DNA of 64,000 nt from Pseudomonas_T sp032052615 (GTDB lineage: Bacteria > Pseudomonadota > Gammaproteobacteria > Pseudomonadales > Pseudomonadaceae). The notes beneath the pieces were generated by a model. It had not been told where the DNA came from. It did not search any database and saw nothing but the letters and a program-made list of their open reading frames with translations. The DNA is taken from assembly GCA_032052615.1 (NCBI GenBank), contig DAMBWF010000006.1:62001-126000 (forward strand), in the 5' to 3' direction. Shown here piece by piece: positions 9,701 through 17,282 of the stretch (position 1 is its first letter; every line of letters starts with the position of its first letter). A program made the translations under genes and the position numbers.

Positions 9701-11622
9701 TCACCGTCATCGGCATCGGCGACATGGCCGGCGACGTATTCGGCAACGGCCTCTTGCTGTCGGAGACCCTGCAACTGGTGGCGGCCTTCAACCACCAGCA
9801 CATCTTCATCGACCCGAACCCCGAGCCGGCGAAGAGCTTCGCCGAGCGCAAGCGCCTGTTCGACCTGCCGCGCTCCAGTTGGGCCGACTACGACACCTCG
9901 CTGATCTCCGCCGGCGGCGGCATCTTCCTGCGCAGCGCCAAAAGCATCACCCTCACCCCGGAGATGAAGGCGCGCTTCGACATCCAGGCCGACAAGCTGA
10001 CCCCCACCGAACTGATCAACGCGCTGCTCAAGGCGCCGGTGGACCTGATCTGGAACGGCGGCATCGGCACCTACGTCAAGTCCAGCCAGGAGAGCCACGC
10101 CGACGTGGGCGACAAGGCCAACGATGCGCTGCGGGTGGACGGCCGCGAGCTGCGGGCCAAGGTGGTGGGCGAGGGCGGTAACCTGGGCATGACCCAACTG
10201 GGCCGGGTGGAATACGGCCTCAACGGCGGCGCCAGCAATACCGACTTCATCGACAACGCCGGGGGCGTGGACTGCTCCGACCACGAGGTCAACATCAAGA
10301 TCCTGCTCAACGAGATCGTCGCGGCCGGCGACATGACCGGCAAGCAGCGCAATGCGCTGCTGGCGGAAATGACCGACGCGGTGTCCGAACTGGTGCTGGG
10401 CAACAACTACAAGCAGACCCAGGCCCTGTCCCTGGCGCAGCACCGCGCGCGGGAGCGGGTCGGCGAGTACAAACGCCTGATCGCCGCCCTGGAAGGCGCC
10501 GGCAAGCTGGACCGCGCCCTGGAGTTCCTGCCCAGCGACGAGGAACTCAACGAACGCGCCTCCAACGGCCTGGGCCTGACCCGGCCGGAGCTGTCGGTAT
10601 TGATCTCCTACAGCAAGATCGACCTCAAGGAAGCCCTGCTCAAGTCCCAGGTACCGGACGACGAATACCTCGCCCGGGAAATGGAGACGGCGTTCCCGGC
10701 GTTGCTGGCGGAGAAATTCGGCGACGCGATGCGCCGTCATCGTCTGAAGCGGGAGATCGTCAGCACGCAGATCGCCAACGACCTGGTCAACCACATGGGG
10801 ATCACCTTCGTGCAGCGGCTCAAGGAGTCCACCGGCATGAGCGCGGCCCACGTGGCCGGCGCCTACGTCATCGTGCGCGACGTGTTCAACCTGCCGCGCT
10901 GGTGGAAGCGCATCGAGGCGCTGGACTATCAGGTGCCGGCGGAGCTGCAACTGACCTTGATGGACGAGCTGATGCGCCTGGTGCGCCGCGCCACCCGCTG
11001 GTTCCTGCGCAGCCGCCGTAACGAGCTGGACGCCGCCCGCGACGTCGCCCACTTCGCGCCCCGGGTGGCGGAGCTGGCGGGACGCCTCGACGAGCTGCTG
11101 GAAGGCCCGGCCCGCGAGCAGTGGCTGGCGCGCTACCAGTCCTACGTGGAAGCCGGGGCGCCCGAGGACCTGGCGCGGGTGGTGGCCGGTACCAGCCATC
11201 TGTACACCCTGCTGCCGATCATCGAGGCGTCCGACCTCACCGGCCAGGACACCGCGCGGGTCGCCGAGGCGTACTTCTCCATCGGCGGCGCCCTGGACTT
11301 GTCCTGGTACCTGCAGCAGATCACCAACCTCTCGGTGGACAGCACCTGGCAGACCCTGGCGCGGGAAGCCTTCCGCGACGACCTGGACTGGCAGCAGCGC
11401 GCCATCACCGTCTCGGTGCTGCAAATGACCGAGGCGCCGGAGGACATCGAGGAGCGAGTGGCGCTGTGGCTGGAAGAGCATCGCCCCCTGGTGGAGCGCT
11501 GGCGCCTGATGCTGGCGGAGCTGCGCGCCGCCGGCGGCAGCGACTACGCCATGTATGCCGTGGCGAACCGCGAGCTGATGGACCTGGCGCGGAGCAGCCA
11601 GCGAGGCGCCGGCGCCCTCTGA
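6757..11622 (+). CDS. gdhB: NAD-specific glutamate dehydrogenase, large (~180 kDa) type
   Basis: The ATG at 6757 follows GGAG by seven bases and yields 1621 residues, the usual length of the large NAD-GDH class (about 1,620 in P. aeruginosa). The N-terminal half holds ACT-like regulatory segments. The catalytic dehydrogenase domain is central: VARGGLRWSDREEDFRTEV, then KNAVIVPMGAKGGF and NVVRHDEDDPYLVVAADKG; the nucleotide-binding part includes IGIGDMAGDVFGNG and VGEGGNLGMTQLGR. It deaminates glutamate to 2-oxoglutarate with NAD in the cytoplasm, a catabolic role; in P. aeruginosa the enzyme is arginine-activated. It stands alone with its own terminator. The 5.4-kb antisense open frame opposite it is a codon-bias shadow. 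Confidence 0.97.
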   Translation: MAFFTAASKADFQHQLQAALAQHVSEQALPQVSLFAEQFFGIIALEELTQRRLSDLVGSTLSSWRLLERFEHASPEVRVFNPDYEKHGWQSTHTVVEVLHPDIPFLVDSVRVELNRHGYSIHTLQNSVLSVRRDAKGLLQEVLPKGTQGEGISQESLMFLEIDRCASAADMRTLERAVLDVLGEVRLTVADFQPMKAKARELLAWLDKAKLQVEAAERAEIRVFLEWLLDNHFTFLGYEEFTLADDADGGRLVYDPNSLLGLSKQLRSGLSDEDLHVESYAVKYLREPVLLSFAKAAQPSRVHRPAYPDFVSIRELDGNGRVVKECRFLGLYTSTVYSESVRAIPYIRRKVAEVTRRAGFDSQGHLGKELVKVLEVLPRDDLFQTPVEELFSTAMSIVQIQERNKVRLFLRFDPYGRFVYALAYVPRDVYSTESRLRIQQVLVDRLQATDCEFWTYFSESVLARVQFILRVDPKTKLNIDPQQLESEVVQACRSWKDDFAGLVVESFGEAQGTRVLADFPKNFPAGYRERFAPHSAVVDLQHLLSLSDERPLVMSFYQPLAQGEQRQLHCKLYHADTPLALSDVLPILENLGLRVLGEFPYRLYHRNGREFWIHDFAFSWPEGLDVDIQQLNDTLQDAFVQIVQGAAENDAFNRLVLTAGLPWRDVALLRAYARYLKQIRLGFDLGYIASALLNHADIARELVRLFKTRFYLARKLAADDLDDKQQRLEQAILAALDNVAVLNEDRILRRYLDLIKATLRTNFYQPDANGQARGYFSFKFNPKAIPELPKPVPKFEIFVYSPRVEGVHLRFGNVARGGLRWSDREEDFRTEVLGLVKAQQVKNAVIVPMGAKGGFIPRRLPVGGSRDEIQAEAIACYRIFISGLLDITDNLKDGEVVPPSNVVRHDEDDPYLVVAADKGTATFSDIANGIANEYGFWLGDAFASGGSAGYDHKGMGITAKGGWVSVQRHFRERGIDVQKDRITVIGIGDMAGDVFGNGLLLSETLQLVAAFNHQHIFIDPNPEPAKSFAERKRLFDLPRSSWADYDTSLISAGGGIFLRSAKSITLTPEMKARFDIQADKLTPTELINALLKAPVDLIWNGGIGTYVKSSQESHADVGDKANDALRVDGRELRAKVVGEGGNLGMTQLGRVEYGLNGGASNTDFIDNAGGVDCSDHEVNIKILLNEIVAAGDMTGKQRNALLAEMTDAVSELVLGNNYKQTQALSLAQHRARERVGEYKRLIAALEGAGKLDRALEFLPSDEELNERASNGLGLTRPELSVLISYSKIDLKEALLKSQVPDDEYLAREMETAFPALLAEKFGDAMRRHRLKREIVSTQIANDLVNHMGITFVQRLKESTGMSAAHVAGAYVIVRDVFNLPRWWKRIEALDYQVPAELQLTLMDELMRLVRRATRWFLRSRRNELDAARDVAHFAPRVAELAGRLDELLEGPAREQWLARYQSYVEAGAPEDLARVVAGTSHLYTLLPIIEASDLTGQDTARVAEAYFSIGGALDLSWYLQQITNLSVDSTWQTLAREAFRDDLDWQQRAITVSVLQMTEAPEDIEERVALWLEEHRPLVERWRLMLAELRAAGGSDYAMYAVANRELMDLARSSQRGAGAL

Positions 11623-11640
11623 TGGCCCGGTGAGATCGGA

Positions 11641-11665
11641 AAACCCCGCTTCGGCGGGGTTTTTC
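11641..11665 (+). terminator. Rho-independent terminator of gdhB
   Basis: A nine-base stem AAACCCCGC / GCGGGGTTT closes a TTCG tetraloop (11641-11662) and is followed by a run of T, 18 bases after the gdhB stop. The stable UUCG loop and U-tract make this a strong intrinsic terminator. Confidence 0.95.
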
Positions 11666-11858
11666 GTTTCCATCCGCGTGAAGCGCCACGCGTTCCGCTT
11701 CATTCCCGCGCCCCGAGACTTTCCAGCACCGGCCTCGCATGGTTGAATCCGGGCTCGGCTATTCGATTCGCTGGAGCGCGACTCGACGCCGCGCCCGCGG
11801 ACCTTGTCCGGTGGCGACGCGCCTCGCGAGCGGCTCCAGTGCCTGTATCGGGAAATCC

Positions 11859-14288
11859 ATGCCTGCGCCCAGAACGATCACGCTGCTGCACATCGAGCCC
11901 GACCCCCACGCGGCCCGACAGGCCCACGACGCCTTGGAGCGCCTCGGCTACCGGGTGGAGTCAGTCCGTGTCGCGGACGACGCCCAACTTGCCGCCGCCC
12001 TGGAGCGCCCACGCTTCGACCTCGTCCTCGGCGAATCCGGCCTGCCCGCTCCGGAGGGCGTCGGTGCCCTGGAGCGAGTGGTCCGTCACGCGCCCTCCGT
12101 TCCGTTCATCGTCCTCAGCCGCCTGGGCGGCGAGGCCCGGGTGGTGGACCGGATGCGTCGGGGCGCCGCCGACTACGTGCTCAAGGACGACCCCGTGGCC
12201 TTGGCGGCGGCCGTGGAGCGCGTCCTCGCGCGAACCGGCGAGCGCCCGTCGCCCGAGGCCACGCAAGACGCCCTGCTGAGCATCCGGGAGCATGCCTACC
12301 TGGCGGTAGAAGCGGCCCGGCTGGGAATGTGGGAATACGAGCCGCTCACCGACACGCTGCACTGGGACGCTCGCTGCAAGGCCATGTTCGGCCTGTCGCC
12401 GGAGGCCGAGGTGAGCCTGGCCGTCTTCGAGGCCCGCTGCCACCCGGACGACCGGGCGCGCATGCAGAACGAGGTGCGCCAGGCGATCGAGGTGGAAACC
12501 GACCAGGCCTACCATTCGGAATACCGCATCCTGCTGGAAGACGGTGTCGTCCACTGGGTGGTGACCCGGGGGCGGGCGTTCTTCGAGGACGGCGTGTGCG
12601 TGCGTTTCCTCGGCGTGCTGCAGGACATCACCGAGCAGCGCCAGGCCACCGAGTCGCTGCAACGGCTCAACGCGGTGCTTGGCGAGCGGGTCGAGAAGCG
12701 CACCCGCGAGCGCGACCGTACCTGGGAGCTGTCCCGGGACATGCTGGCGGTGATCGCCTTCGACAGCATGCCCCTGGCGCTCAACCCGGCCTGGGAATAC
12801 ACCCTGGGCTGGTCGCGCGAGGAGCTGTCGCGGCGGCCGTTGCTGGACTTGGTCCACCCGGACGACCGGCCGATGCTCAAGGCCAAGGCGGACAGCCTCA
12901 GGCGCGGCCTCATCGCGCCGCGCTTCGACATCCGCATGCGTCACGCCCGCGGTGTCTACCGCTGGCTGTCCTGGACGGCGGTACCGGAGGACGGCGCGAT
13001 CTATGCGGCGGCCCGCGACATCACCGGCGAGATCGCCGCGATGGAGGAGCTGGCCAGCGCCAACCGCAAGTTGCGCGAACAGATCGGCGAGCGTGAGCGG
13101 GTGGAGGCGACCCTGCAGCAGATGCAACGGCTGGAGGCGGTGGGCCAGCTCACCGCCGGGGTCGCCCACGACTTCAACAACCTGCTGACCGTGATCCTGG
13201 CCAGCGCCAGCTTCCTCACCCGCGACTTGGAGAAAGGCGTGGAGCCGGAGAAGCTGTTGCAGCGCCTGCACAACATCAAGGAGGCGGGCGAGCGAGGGGC
13301 TCGGCTGACCAACCAGTTGCTGGCGTTCTCCCGGCGACAGCGACTGGTCCCCGAAGCGGTGGACCTCAACGAAACCCTGCTCGACACCCTCGACCTGCTG
13401 GAAAGCACCCTGGGCGGCAGCGTGTTGATCGAGACCGACATGCAACCGGGGCTCTGGCGGGCCCTGGTCGACCCCACCCAGATCGAACTGATTTTGCTCA
13501 ACCTGGCGATCAACGGCCGTGACGCGATGCCGGTGGGCGGCACCCTGCGCCTGGGCACCGCCAACGAAACCGTCACCCGCGCGCCGTCGCGCCCCGAGGA
13601 TCCCGAACCGGGCGAGTATGTGGTGCTGAAGGTGGAGGATACGGGATCGGGCATGAGCGACGAGGTGCTGGCGAAGGCTTTCGAGCCGTTCTTCACCACC
13701 AAGGACGTGGGCAAGGGCTCGGGCCTCGGGCTGCCCCAGGTGTTCGGCTTCGCCAAGCAGTCCGGCGGCGGGGTCGGTATCGAGACACAACTGGGACGCG
13801 GCACCACGGTGAAGGTCTACCTGCCTCGGGTGAAGGCCCAGCCGGTCGCCTTGGCGGCCGCGCCGACCGCCGATGCCAGCGCCGCCCTCGACGGCCCGGC
13901 GCGGACCATCCTGCTGGTGGACGACGACGACCGGGTGCGCGAGGTGACCGCCGCGCTGCTGGAGCGCTTCGGCTATCAGGTGCTGGCCGTGAACAGTGGC
14001 GCGGCGGCGCTGACGGTGCTGGCGGAGCGGCCGGTCGACCTGCTGCTGGCGGATTTCGCCATGCCCGGCATGAACGGCGCCGAGCTGGCCAGGACCGCCC
14101 GGGAGCGATGGCCGGGCCTGCCGGTGGTGTTCATCACCGGGTACGCCGAGTTCGGTCAGTTGAATGCGGGGGAAACCTCGGTCGTGGCCAAGCCCTTCAG
14201 CGAGGACACCTTGCGCGAGACATTGCTCCAGGCGTTCCTGGCGTCCCGCTACCCCCGTGACCGGGGCGTCGCCAGCCCGCGCAGGTAG
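11859..14288 (+). CDS. Hybrid sensor histidine kinase: pseudo-receiver, two PAS, kinase, receiver
   Basis: I start at ATG 11859 (MPAPRTITLLHIEPDPHAAR), giving 809 residues; the upstream frame lacks domain character. Domain order: receiver-like (about 6-118), PAS (about 140-265), PAS (about 290-400), a coiled linker, HisKA with phospho-acceptor His437 in GVAHDFNNLLTV, HATPase (NLAINGRDAM, DTGSGM, GKGSGLGL), and a C-terminal receiver with Asp732 in LLADFAMPGMNG and the conserved lysine in VAKPF. The first receiver has Glu59 where the phosphorylated Asp should be (DLVLGESGLP), and the N-terminal acidic pair reads EPD, so it is probably not phosphorylated. No membrane segment is visible, so the protein is cytoplasmic. 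The input signal and any separate output regulator are unknown; no partner gene is adjacent. Its 3' end overlaps the convergent gene by 40 bp. Confidence 0.9.
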   Translation: MPAPRTITLLHIEPDPHAARQAHDALERLGYRVESVRVADDAQLAAALERPRFDLVLGESGLPAPEGVGALERVVRHAPSVPFIVLSRLGGEARVVDRMRRGAADYVLKDDPVALAAAVERVLARTGERPSPEATQDALLSIREHAYLAVEAARLGMWEYEPLTDTLHWDARCKAMFGLSPEAEVSLAVFEARCHPDDRARMQNEVRQAIEVETDQAYHSEYRILLEDGVVHWVVTRGRAFFEDGVCVRFLGVLQDITEQRQATESLQRLNAVLGERVEKRTRERDRTWELSRDMLAVIAFDSMPLALNPAWEYTLGWSREELSRRPLLDLVHPDDRPMLKAKADSLRRGLIAPRFDIRMRHARGVYRWLSWTAVPEDGAIYAAARDITGEIAAMEELASANRKLREQIGERERVEATLQQMQRLEAVGQLTAGVAHDFNNLLTVILASASFLTRDLEKGVEPEKLLQRLHNIKEAGERGARLTNQLLAFSRRQRLVPEAVDLNETLLDTLDLLESTLGGSVLIETDMQPGLWRALVDPTQIELILLNLAINGRDAMPVGGTLRLGTANETVTRAPSRPEDPEPGEYVVLKVEDTGSGMSDEVLAKAFEPFFTTKDVGKGSGLGLPQVFGFAKQSGGGVGIETQLGRGTTVKVYLPRVKAQPVALAAAPTADASAALDGPARTILLVDDDDRVREVTAALLERFGYQVLAVNSGAAALTVLAERPVDLLLADFAMPGMNGAELARTARERWPGLPVVFITGYAEFGQLNAGETSVVAKPFSEDTLRETLLQAFLASRYPRDRGVASPRR

Positions 14289-15133
14289 GTCACCACGTCG
14301 GGGGCGCCGGCCACGCGCAGCCCGGCGCCCAGGGCGGTGGCGTCGGGGTCTCCCTTGGGCAGCAACAGCCATTCCGGCGCGCCCGCCCGGCGCGACAGGG
14401 ACAGCCGCGCATAGGGGATGGCGGTTTCCACCAACAGACCCATGAAGTCCCCGTCGACCCAGGTCCGGCTGGGCATCTCCAGGACGTGGTAACGCGCGTC
14501 CAGGCGCTCCAGCGCCTCGGGGTCCACGGCGTACTCGGTGAGTTCGGCGGGCGCCAGCAGGGTCAGGTCGCGAAAGCGCGCATAGGCGATGGCGCTGGCG
14601 AAGGCCTCGCCGGGTTGCTCGCCCGCCCAGAACAGGCGCGAACCGCGCCAGTCGGCCCGCCGCAGGCCGACCGGCTGGCCCTCGCCGAGGCGAGGCAGGG
14701 CGAGGGCCAGCGCCTTGAGGTAGTCCTTGTAGCCGATGATGCGCACCCGGCGCTGAGGTAGCGCGGCGACGAAATCCTCGAGGCGGGCGCAGGGAAGACG
14801 CGGGTCGAAGCCCGGCAGGCCATCCACCTCCCGCAGGTCGAGGCTGGGCAGGGCCCGCGTCTGGCACCGGACCAGCCCGAGCAGCGCGCTCCGGGCGGCC
14901 TGCTTGTCGTCCTGCACCGGGCCGGACAGGGCGTCGCGAGGCAGGTCGGCCAGCCGGTGCAGCGGCTGACCGTCTTCCCACCAGATGCTCTCCGGCGGCT
15001 GCGCGAGGGGCTCGAAAGGCAGGCGCAGCTGGCTGGCCCGCTCCAGGATATGGCGCGCGGCCCGGCCGCTCAGACCCAGCCGCTGGGCGAGGGCGGTCAG
15101 TCGCTCCGACAGGCTCGCCGACGGCGGTGTCAT
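14249..15133 (-). CDS. Conserved hypothetical protein (possibly DUF6685 family)
   Basis: This is a 294-residue soluble protein without signal peptide or membrane helix. Visible features are an N-terminal helical segment (ERLTALAQRLGLSGRAARHI), a central VRIIGYKDYLKALALALPRL stretch, and a mixed alpha/beta C-terminal half (EMPSRTWVDGDFMGLLVE). I recall a Pseudomonas gene of this length in the region upstream of pyrD carrying the label DUF6685, but I cannot confirm the family. Third-position GC is as high as in neighbouring genes, which supports coding. The last 40 bp overlap the end of the convergent histidine kinase gene. No function can be given. Confidence 0.75.
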   Translation of the reverse strand: MTPPSASLSERLTALAQRLGLSGRAARHILERASQLRLPFEPLAQPPESIWWEDGQPLHRLADLPRDALSGPVQDDKQAARSALLGLVRCQTRALPSLDLREVDGLPGFDPRLPCARLEDFVAALPQRRVRIIGYKDYLKALALALPRLGEGQPVGLRRADWRGSRLFWAGEQPGEAFASAIAYARFRDLTLLAPAELTEYAVDPEALERLDARYHVLEMPSRTWVDGDFMGLLVETAIPYARLSLSRRAGAPEWLLLPKGDPDATALGAGLRVAGAPDVVTYLRGLATPRSRG

Positions 15134-15265
15134 GGGCGCTGCCCGTCGCGGAGGGCGATGCGGGACCGGGGCGCACCTCCCGGCGCTCCCGCGGTCGGAA
15201 TGTCGAGGGCCGCGCGCGCGCGTCGTGGCGACGTCATCGCTTTATCCATCCTGAGATCGGTCTCC

Positions 15266-15487
15266 ATGCCAAGCCTGATTCTCGATATTGCCTTATCCGA
15301 CGATCAGTTGCGTGCTGTTTATCAGGGACATGCGAATCGGATCATGCTGCGCAGCCGCGACGGCCGCCGGGTCAGCCTGCCCGCCCATCACCTGCGCCCC
15401 TTCCTGACCCACCACGGGGTGCAGGGCGCCTTCGTGATGGATTTCAGCCCCGCGGGCGAGTTGTTGGCGTTGCGGCGCCTCGCTTGA
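15266..15487 (+). CDS. DUF2835 small protein
   Basis: A 73-residue protein starting at ATG 15266 (MPSLILDIALSDDQLRAVYQ). It carries the DUF2835 pattern: an N-terminal segment ending in YQGHANRIMLRSRDGRRVSL, then PAHHLRPFLTHHGVQGAFVM. DUF2835 proteins are small, single-domain gammaproteobacterial proteins of unknown function. The gene lies immediately upstream of pyrD in the same direction, 55 bp apart, but the pyrD promoter candidate lies between them. A longer in-frame open frame upstream has no such conservation and was not used. Confidence 0.85.
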   Translation: MPSLILDIALSDDQLRAVYQGHANRIMLRSRDGRRVSLPAHHLRPFLTHHGVQGAFVMDFSPAGELLALRRLA

Positions 15488-15509
15488 GGCCCGGTGGCCT
15501 GGCTATAAT
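15481..15509 (+). promoter_or_regulatory. Candidate pyrD promoter
   Basis: A perfect TATAAT lies at 15504-15509, 33 bases before the pyrD ATG. At the proper distance (15481-15486) there is only CGCTTG, a weak -35, and TTGAGG at 15484 would leave a 14-base spacer. The -10 is convincing; the rest is inference. Confidence 0.55.
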
Positions 15510-15542
15510 CGCCGTCCTTCCCGCCGCCCGAACCTACCGCCC

Positions 15543-16583
15543 ATGTACAACCTGGCCCGCGACCTGCTGTTCAAACTCTCGCCGGAAACTTCCCATGAGC
15601 TGGCGATCGACCTGATCGGCGCCGGCGGACGCCTGGGGTTGAACCGCTTGTTCGGACGACGGCCGTCCCTGCCGGTGAAAGCGATGGGCCTGGAGTTCGC
15701 CAACCCGGTTGGCCTGGCGGCCGGCCTAGACAAGAACGGCGACGCCATCGACGGCTTCGCCGACCTGGGCTTCGGCTTCATCGAAATCGGCACCGTGACG
15801 CCCCGTCCCCAGCCCGGCAACCCTAAGCCCCGGCTGTTCCGCCTGCCCCAGGCCCAGGCCATCGTCAACCGCATGGGCTTCAATAACCAGGGCGTCGACC
15901 ATCTGCTCGAACGGGTTCGCGCGGCCCGCTACCGGGGCGTGCTGGGCATCAACATCGGCAAGAACGTCGACACGCCGGTGGAGCGGGCGGTGGAGGATTA
16001 CCTGATCTGCCTGGACAAGGTCTACGACCTGGCCAGCTACGTCACGGTCAACGTCAGCTCGCCCAATACCCCGGGCCTGCGCAACCTGCAATTCGGCGAT
16101 TCCCTCAAGCGCCTGCTGGACGCGCTGCACCAGCGCCAGCGGCACCTCGCCCAGCGCTACGGGCGGCACGTGCCGATGGCCATCAAGATCGCGCCGGACA
16201 TGAGCGACGAGGAAACCGTGGAAGTGGCGCGGGCCCTGCTGGAGGCCGGCATGGATGGCGTGATCGCCACCAATACCACCCTTGGGCGGGATGGGGTCGA
16301 AGGCTTGCTGCACGCGGACGAGACGGGCGGACTGTCCGGCGCGCCGGTGCGGGAGAAGAGCACCCATACGGTCCGGGTGCTGGCCGGTGAGCTGGCCGGC
16401 CGCCTGCCGATCATCGCGGTGGGGGGCATCACCGAGGGCGCCCATGCGGCGGAGAAGATCGCCGCCGGCGCGAGCCTGGTCCAGCTCTATTCGGGGTTCA
16501 TCTACCGGGGCCCGGCGCTGATCGGCGAGGCGGTGGATGCCATCGCGGCGATGCCGGCCTACGGAAAAGAGGGGGTTCGGTGA
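15543..16583 (+). CDS. pyrD: Dihydroorotate dehydrogenase (quinone), class 2
   Basis: The product has 346 residues. The amphipathic N-terminal helix (MYNLARDLLFKLSPETSHEL) is the membrane-associating, quinone-binding element of class 2 enzymes. FMN/substrate motifs follow: NPVGLAAGLDKNGDAIDGF, GFGFIEIGTVTPRPQPGNPK, NRMGFNNQG, and the catalytic serine in TVNVSSPNTPGLRNLQ; GGLSGAPVRE and AVGGITEGAHAAEKIAAGAS complete the barrel. It oxidises dihydroorotate to orotate in pyrimidine synthesis, passing electrons to ubiquinone at the inner membrane. It converges with rmf; a palindromic hairpin lies between them. Confidence 0.98.
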   Translation: MYNLARDLLFKLSPETSHELAIDLIGAGGRLGLNRLFGRRPSLPVKAMGLEFANPVGLAAGLDKNGDAIDGFADLGFGFIEIGTVTPRPQPGNPKPRLFRLPQAQAIVNRMGFNNQGVDHLLERVRAARYRGVLGINIGKNVDTPVERAVEDYLICLDKVYDLASYVTVNVSSPNTPGLRNLQFGDSLKRLLDALHQRQRHLAQRYGRHVPMAIKIAPDMSDEETVEVARALLEAGMDGVIATNTTLGRDGVEGLLHADETGGLSGAPVREKSTHTVRVLAGELAGRLPIIAVGGITEGAHAAEKIAAGASLVQLYSGFIYRGPALIGEAVDAIAAMPAYGKEGVR

Positions 16584-16589
16584 CCGGAA

Positions 16590-16607
16590 GGGCTCCCGAG
16601 GGAGCCC
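16590..16607. terminator. Hairpin between convergent pyrD and rmf, no U-tract
   Basis: GGGCTCC, loop CGAG, GGAGCCC form a seven-base perfect stem seven bases after the pyrD stop. There is no run of T on either strand, so it may be an RNA-stabilising or Rho-assisted structure instead of a classical terminator. Confidence 0.5.
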
Positions 16608-16664
16608 TGGGCTTGCGCCCGCCGCCCGGATGGGGCGTGCTTGGTCGGATCGGTTCGGTGGCGG

Positions 16665-16880
16665 TTAGCCGACCGCTTTGAGTTCGTTGAGTCGATGAAT
16701 ACCGGCGGCGCCGGTCAAACCATCCCAGTGGTCGCCGCGACCCTCGCGCCAGCCATTAATCCAGGCTTGGCGTGTGGACGGATGGGTGAAAGGACAGAGA
16801 TCGCGGGATTTGCCATGAATGCCGTGTTGATAACCGCGTAGAAATGCTCGTTCCATCGGATCACGCTTAAGTCTTCTCAT
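16665..16880 (-). CDS. rmf: Ribosome modulation factor
   Basis: The 71-residue protein matches RMF along its length: MRRLKRDPMERAFLRGYQHG, IHGKSRDLCPF, then a W-x-x-GWREGRGDHWDG segment as in the E. coli protein, with a short C-terminal extension that Pseudomonas homologues also have. RMF binds 70S ribosomes in stationary phase and drives dimerisation to inactive 100S particles. The ATG at 16880 is preceded by GAGGG at about 10 bases. It is monocistronic and convergent with pyrD, as in other pseudomonads. Confidence 0.96.
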   Translation of the reverse strand: MRRLKRDPMERAFLRGYQHGIHGKSRDLCPFTHPSTRQAWINGWREGRGDHWDGLTGAAGIHRLNELKAVG

Positions 16881-17282
16881 AGGGTGTTGCCCTCACTTGT
16901 TGACTGTTATGTCCCGTGGGCCCCATGGCGGGGTCTTGAGCGGCGAGGCCGCCGGAGTCCGCTGCCGGCGTCGCGGTACTCCTGCCGGCACCATTGCGGT
17001 GTCGGCTAGGCTGTGTTCTAACCAATTGCGCCTCGGGCTGGGAACGAACGTTTTGTCATAAGGCGGTAACGAATCGGCGCTCAAGGCCATAAGATGCCGC
17101 GAAACGGCCCGGATCGAACCGCCAAGCCCAAGGGGAGTCGCGCCCTAAGCGCTCCGGTGACACTTCCGCCTTGCCCTTCGAAGGCGTCTCGAGGCGCGTT
17201 TCGCCCCGACGGAAGGTCGCTTCGGCCCATTTCATTCATGGAAACGCCCGCCGCGTTTCCCTTGCCCAGCATTGGAACCCAC
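16881..17282. other. Intergenic region between divergent rmf and rlmL, no gene seen
   Basis: The 402 bp must carry the promoters of both flanking genes. The open frames here (a 63-codon in-frame extension upstream of the rlmL ATG and two minus-strand frames of about 65 codons) have no recognisable protein character and no good ribosome binding sites. I see no convincing sigma-70 pair; stationary-phase promoters for rmf would not be expected to have one. Confidence 0.6.

Noticed and set aside
6295..11703. A 1802-codon open frame on the minus strand opposite gdhB
   Set aside because: gdhB is an unmistakable NAD-GDH with full family length. The antisense frame is Gln/Val/His/Gly-rich low-complexity sequence typical of a stop-poor shadow of high-GC3 coding DNA.
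11961..15176. A 1071-codon minus-strand open frame spanning the hybrid kinase and the next gene
   Set aside because: It crosses two well-supported genes and has no domain motif.
17094..17282. In-frame upstream extension of rlmL
   Set aside because: Sequence lacks the family pattern; RlmL proteins start at MSDRYE-like positions, and the DNA is the rmf/rlmL promoter gap.
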